From: an uncultured Clostridia bacterium
GTDB lineage: Bacteria > Bacillota > Clostridia > Christensenellales > Aristaeellaceae
DNA length: 10,375 bases
Reading direction: 5' to 3'
Assembly: GCA_946409855.1 (NCBI GenBank)
Contig: CAMJXZ010000092.1
Location: 1-10,375 of the forward strand
In this document: positions 7,893-10,375 of the stretch, one piece after another
Position numbering within the stretch: the stretch's first letter is position 1
Layout: every line of letters starts with the position of its first letter
Notes under the pieces: generated by a model
Told to the model about the DNA's origin: nothing
Database searches by the model: none
Seen by the model: only the letters and a program-made list of their open reading frames with translations
Position numbers and translations under genes: made by a program

Positions 7893-7905
7893 GACCAGCC
7901 TGGTC
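7893..7905. promoter_or_regulatory. Palindromic operator candidate (GACCAG-C-CTGGTC)
   Basis: The 6-bp arms GACCAG and CTGGTC are exactly complementary around a single central base. The left side reads TAGACCAG, resembling half-sites reported for TetR-type repressors such as LmrA/YxaF. The site begins directly after the -10 of the MATE promoter and spans the predicted transcription start, a classic repressor position. No regulator gene is visible in the window, so the identity of the binding protein is inference. Confidence 0.55.
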
Positions 7906-7934
7906 ATTATCTCATACTTCAGGGAGAAATGCAA
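7906..7934 (-). promoter_or_regulatory. Promoter of the MATE-GH3 operon
   Basis: On the minus strand TTGCAT (7934-7929) and GATAAT (7911-7906) are 17 bases apart, with TG one base upstream of the -10 as an extended element. The -10 matches consensus at five of six positions, the -35 only at TTG. Transcription would begin near 7899, in the centre of the palindrome at 7893-7905. Confidence 0.6.
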
Positions 7935-8062
7935 TCTGTTCAGGGAATAAAACATATGATTGGTTTCCCATTGACAAAAAAACAGAAGGAACGTTTCCAT
8001 GTGCCAAAGAGAATCTGTTACGGGCACGGCCTTAAATTGTAATAAATCTTTATTCTTTTTTT

Positions 8063-8158
8063 GGAGTGCCCGGAAATGGGAATTTTAACCCGATTCCCGA
8101 CGGTTTTTTGTGCGGAAAAACACTATCCATGGGCAGGCGGGAACGGCCGGGCACTACC
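8063..8158 (+). ncRNA. Candidate structured RNA element (strand uncertain)
   Basis: AGTGCCCGG (8065-8073) is exactly complementary to CCGGGCACT (8147-8155), and GG (8063-8064) can extend the stem with CC (8157-8158) past one bulged A. The enclosed part contains two further perfect 6-bp hairpins: GGGAAT with ATTCCC (8078-8083/8093-8098) and GTTTTT with AAAAAC (8103-8108/8116-8121). This gives a multi-branch fold closed by a GC-rich stem. A weak plus-strand promoter (CTGTTA, 17 bases, TGTAAT ending at 8043) lies just before it. A second hairpin region follows at 8190-8217. I cannot match it to a known RNA family, and DNA-level inverted repeats could explain it instead. Confidence 0.3.
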
Positions 8159-8189
8159 GGTGGGACAATCACACCGCCAGGATCAAAGG

Positions 8190-8217
8190 GGTTTTCCGGC
8201 CTTTTGGGGAAAGCCGG
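8190..8217. repeat. Inverted repeat just upstream of the dnaA promoter
   Basis: GGTTTTCC (8190-8197) can pair with GGAAAGCC (8208-8215) with one G-T pair, or alternatively CCGGC (8196-8200) with GCCGG (8213-8217). It ends five bases before the -35 of the dnaA promoter. It may be a regulator site or a weak terminator (followed by TTTCTT) for an upstream transcript. Confidence 0.35.
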
Positions 8218-8221
8218 TTTC

Positions 8222-8250
8222 TTGAATGAAAGGCTGATTTCTGGTATAAT
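8222..8250 (+). promoter_or_regulatory. Promoter of dnaA
   Basis: TTGAAT (8222-8227) and a perfect TATAAT (8245-8250) are 17 bases apart, and TGG directly before the -10 supplies an extended TGn element. Transcription should start near 8257, leaving a leader of about 96 bases before the TTG start codon at 8353. Confidence 0.8.
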
Positions 8251-8352
8251 CATGGATGTTGATGAGGCAAGAGCAGGCCCCCGCAGGATGGTTCCGCGGC
8301 GACGCGCGCGGAAGCGTTCAGATCAGAAGGGGCTTTGAAAGGGAGTTTTACT

Positions 8353-9675
8353 TTGGATATAGAGCTGCTTTGGGAAAAAACCTGTGCGCTGATGAAGCCG
8401 GAAATGTCCTCCGTATCCTATCAGACCTGGATCGAACAGGGATTAAAGCCCGTTAGCATTCAGGACCAGGTGCTGTATACCCAGACATCCACGGATTTTG
8501 TATATACCTTTGTGGAAAAGCACTGGGGGGCGCTGCTGACAGACGCCCTGAGCCGTGCTGCCCAGCAGCCGATGAAAGTAAAGCTTCTGACCAAGGGGCA
8601 GGCGGCTGACTGGATGAGAACGCCCGCCAAAGGGAAAAGCGCTCCGGTTTCGTCTTCCTCGCTGATCCCGGGCTATACCTTTGATTCCTTTGTGGTCGGC
8701 AATTCCAATTCCTTTGCCCATGCCGCGTGCCTGGCGGTCGCGGAAGCGCCGGCCGAATCCTATAACCCGCTTTTCCTGTACGGCGGGGTGGGCCTTGGCA
8801 AAACCCATCTGATGCACGCGATCGGCCATTATGTGCTTTCCCAGCGTCCGGATGCGATTGTCCGCTATGTGACCACGGAAAGCTTCACCAACGAACTGAT
8901 CCAGGCGATCCAGCAGAAGAAAACGGCGGAGTTCAGGGACAGATACCGCAGCTGTGATTTGCTGCTGGTGGATGACGTGCAGTTCCTGGCGCGCCGGGAA
9001 AGCACGCAGGAAGAATTTTTCCACACGTTCAACGCCCTTCACGCGGCGAGTAAACAGATCGTGCTGTCTTCAGACAAGCCGCCCAAGGAGATCCAGAAGC
9101 TGGAGGAGCGTCTTTCCAGCCGGTTTGAGTGGGGGCTCATCGCGGACCTGCAAAAGCCGGATTACGAAACCCGCGTCGCGATCCTGCGGCGGAAGGCAGC
9201 GGACGAGCTGATACAGGTGGAGCCGGAAGTCCTTGAAATGATCGCTTCCCGGGTGGACAGCAACATCCGGGAACTGGAGGGCTGTCTGAAGCGTCTGTCG
9301 GCGTACGCCATGCTGACCGGCCGGCCTATCGATCTTTCTCTGGCGGAGGATGCCCTGCGGGAAATCTTCCAGCGGGTGCAGCCGAAAAAGCTGACCTGCC
9401 AGGATGTCATGAGCACAGTGGCCCGCTACTACAGCATCACGCCGGAGGATCTGCGCGGCCCGCGCCGCAGCAGGGAAGTTTCCGTCCCGCGGCAGATCGC
9501 CATGTACCTGTGCCGGGAAGTGGCCAACGTCTCATTCCCGAGGATCGGGGACGCTTTCAACCGGGATCATTCCACCATCCAGCACGGCTGCGATAAAATC
9601 GCCGACGATATGAGAACCAGCGCGGCCATGACCAGCCTGATCAGCGACCTGACCAGGCAGCTGAAAGATATGTAA
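8353..9675 (+). CDS. dnaA: Chromosomal replication initiator protein DnaA (440 aa)
   Basis: DnaA binds DnaA boxes at the origin, opens the duplex and loads the helicase; it also acts as a transcription regulator. Domain I spans about residues 1-80 (LWEK, SYQTWIEQGLKPVSI). A short domain II linker covers about 81-105. The AAA+ domain begins at YTFDSFVVGNSN (108-119), with Walker A GGVGLGKT (144-151), Walker B LLLVDD (203-208), LSSD (238-241), an arginine-finger box ERLSSRF (252-258) and sensor II NIRELEG (304-310). The DNA-binding domain IV ends with the signature at about 378-411 (VPRQIAMYL, FPRIGDAFNRDHSTIQH). The usual FGGRDH is FNRDH here, one residue shorter. Start choice: TTG at 8353 has GGGAG seven bases upstream and gives the typical M-D-I-E-L-L-W opening; the in-frame TTG at 8335 has poor spacing. 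The gene stands alone: no dnaN follows, and divergent MATE and convergent nifJ are its neighbours. Confidence 0.96.
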   Translation: MDIELLWEKTCALMKPEMSSVSYQTWIEQGLKPVSIQDQVLYTQTSTDFVYTFVEKHWGALLTDALSRAAQQPMKVKLLTKGQAADWMRTPAKGKSAPVSSSSLIPGYTFDSFVVGNSNSFAHAACLAVAEAPAESYNPLFLYGGVGLGKTHLMHAIGHYVLSQRPDAIVRYVTTESFTNELIQAIQQKKTAEFRDRYRSCDLLLVDDVQFLARRESTQEEFFHTFNALHAASKQIVLSSDKPPKEIQKLEERLSSRFEWGLIADLQKPDYETRVAILRRKAADELIQVEPEVLEMIASRVDSNIRELEGCLKRLSAYAMLTGRPIDLSLAEDALREIFQRVQPKKLTCQDVMSTVARYYSITPEDLRGPRRSREVSVPRQIAMYLCREVANVSFPRIGDAFNRDHSTIQHGCDKIADDMRTSAAMTSLISDLTRQLKDM

Positions 9676-9725
9676 TGCGTGTTCTTCCCCGATGCGCCGC
9701 GGGATGAACGGAAAAAAACATATAT

Positions 9726-9768
9726 GATGAAGCGGACCGGGGGCATCCCTGATCCGCTTTTTTATCAT
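9726..9768 (+). terminator. Rho-independent terminator of dnaA
   Basis: AAGCGGA (9730-9736) pairs with TCCGCTT (9753-9759), with an inner GGG/CCC pairing around GCAT, and the 3' arm runs into a T tract ending at 9763. GATGA before the stem can extend pairing with TCATC after the T tract. It lies 50 bases after the dnaA stop. Confidence 0.85.
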
Positions 9769-9795
9769 CCGGCGGGAAAATATCCGGCGCACAAT

Positions 9796-9823
9796 CAAAA
9801 GCCGGCGGCTGAATGCCGCCGGC
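9796..9823 (-). terminator. Terminator of the nifJ gene
   Basis: GCCGGCGGC (9801-9809) and GCCGCCGGC (9815-9823) form a perfect 9-bp stem with a 5-base loop. Read on the minus strand, the hairpin is followed by TTTTGATTG. It lies 30 bases beyond the nifJ stop codon. Confidence 0.85.
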
Positions 9824-9852
9824 GGGGTATATGCCTTGAGATTGGAGCGGGA

Positions 9853-10374
9853 TTACTGGGCCGCCATCTTCTTGTAGGAAGCAAGGCGTTCCTTGGCATC
9901 CTCTTCCTGCTGGACGAACAGCTTGGCAGCGGCATCCGGGAACTGCTGGGCCAGGGAGGTATAACGAACCTCGCCCTTCAGGAATTCCTGATAGTCGCCG
10001 GTGGGATCCTTGCTGTCCACGGTCATCGGGTTCTTGCCCGCGGCCGCCAGTTCGGGATTGTAGCGGTACAGCTGCCAGTAGCCGCATTCCACAGCCTTCT
10101 TGATTTCGGCCTGGGCCTTGCCCATGCCGCCCTTGGCGCGCAGACCGTGGTTGATGCAGGGCGCGTACGCGATGATCAGGGACGGGCCGTGATAGGCTTC
10201 CGCTTCGATCATGGCTTTCAGCACCTGAGCGGGGTTGGACATGGCGACCTGCGCCACGTACACATAGCCATAGCTCATGGCCATCATGCCCAGGTCCTTC
10301 TTCTTGGTGCGCTTGCCGGAAGCGGCGAACTTCGCCACGGAGCCGGTGGGCGTCGCCTTGGAGGCCTGGCCGCC
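9853..10374 (-). CDS. nifJ: Pyruvate:ferredoxin (flavodoxin) oxidoreductase, C-terminal part
   Basis: This is the last 173 residues of a gene that continues beyond the window end; the whole enzyme is usually about 1,170-1,200 residues. PFOR oxidatively decarboxylates pyruvate to acetyl-CoA and CO2 and passes electrons to ferredoxin or flavodoxin, a central step of anaerobic metabolism. The visible part belongs to the thiamine diphosphate-binding end of the protein: GGQASKATPTGSVAKFAASGKRT at the start, then SYGYVYVAQVAMS, IIAYAPCINHG, ECGYWQLYRYNPEL and GKNPMTVDSKDP, all characteristic of NifJ. The frame is open to the window edge, so the internal GTG at 10338 is not the start. The protein is cytoplasmic. 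It converges on dnaA, with a separate terminator for each gene. Its presence supports an anaerobic host. Confidence 0.95.
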   Translation of the reverse strand, partial: GGQASKATPTGSVAKFAASGKRTKKKDLGMMAMSYGYVYVAQVAMSNPAQVLKAMIEAEAYHGPSLIIAYAPCINHGLRAKGGMGKAQAEIKKAVECGYWQLYRYNPELAAAGKNPMTVDSKDPTGDYQEFLKGEVRYTSLAQQFPDAAAKLFVQQEEDAKERLASYKKMAAQ

Positions 10375-10375
10375 G

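Larger units (their letters stand above)
7868..8352. other. Divergent intergenic region between the MATE operon and dnaA
   Basis: This 485-bp region holds the MATE promoter and operator at one end and the dnaA promoter at the other. Between them are an AT-rich stretch (about 8031-8062, including AATAAA-TC-TTTATT) and a dense set of inverted repeats (8001-8217). Short ORFs on both strands here lack convincing starts and look non-coding. I see no near-consensus DnaA box (TTATCCACA) in it, only 6-of-9 matches, so nothing marks it as a typical oriC. Confidence 0.6.

Noticed and set aside
7971..7976. Perfect TTGACA on the + strand as a -35 box
   Set aside because: No -10-like hexamer lies 16-18 bases downstream (TTTCCA or similar), so no promoter can be assigned.
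8066..8338. 90-codon ORF upstream of dnaA
   Set aside because: No convincing ribosome binding site; it overlaps the inverted repeats and the dnaA promoter, and its Pro/Gly/Arg-rich product looks non-coding.
9017..9025. TTTTCCACA inside dnaA, possible DnaA box
   Set aside because: It encodes part of the conserved EEFFHTFN stretch, is isolated, and no cluster accompanies it.
9767..9789. ATCCGGCG direct repeat between the convergent terminators
   Set aside because: Only two 8-bp copies fifteen bases apart in GC-rich sequence; too short to carry meaning without conservation data.

Overview
The window looks like a piece of an anaerobic, GC-rich, Gram-positive-type bacterial chromosome, most likely an uncultured gut or rumen Clostridia relative. 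This is inferred from strong GGAGG-type ribosome binding sites, a UPF0371 (DUF1846) protein, a domain-swapped GH3 glycosidase of the kind known from rumen clostridia, the end of a pyruvate:ferredoxin oxidoreductase gene, and a DnaA of ordinary bacterial type. No plasmid, phage, insertion sequence, CRISPR array, tRNA or rRNA is visible.

Layout. Positions 1-2041 (+ strand) hold the 3' end of uppP, a small unrecognised ORF of 76 residues and a UPF0371/DUF1846 gene. They are closely spaced like an operon and end at a perfect 34-bp palindromic terminator (2071-2104). That terminator is shared with the convergent gene at 2122-3876 (- strand), which encodes a secreted protein with a long Glu/Pro-rich linker and three Ig-like repeats and has its own consensus promoter (3939-3968). 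Positions 4109-7867 (- strand) hold a probable two-gene operon: a MATE efflux pump followed 27 bp later by a GH3 beta-glycosidase whose domains are in inverted order. Its promoter (7906-7934) abuts a GACCAG-C-CTGGTC palindrome sitting at the expected transcription start, so a TetR-like repressor is plausible. A 485-bp divergent intergenic region (7868-8352) separates this operon from dnaA. It contains the two promoters and a cluster of nested inverted repeats that could fold into a structured RNA. dnaA (8353-9675, + strand, TTG start) stands alone and ends in a terminator. The convergent gene, cut by the window end, is the 3' end of nifJ (PFOR), with its own terminator.

How the genes may work together. 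UppP recycles undecaprenyl phosphate for wall synthesis. The small ORF and DUF1846 protein are co-located with it, but no shared function can be shown. The MATE-GH3 pair suggests removal of sugar from a glycosylated compound in the cytoplasm together with export of the compound or its aglycone; this is a hypothesis. The absence of dnaN beside dnaA and of good DnaA boxes around it suggests that the replication origin may not lie here. Most of the window is ordinary housekeeping sequence. The points most worth checking are the structured intergenic element, the MATE-GH3 unit with its operator, the inverted GH3 architecture and the isolated dnaA with a variant signature motif.
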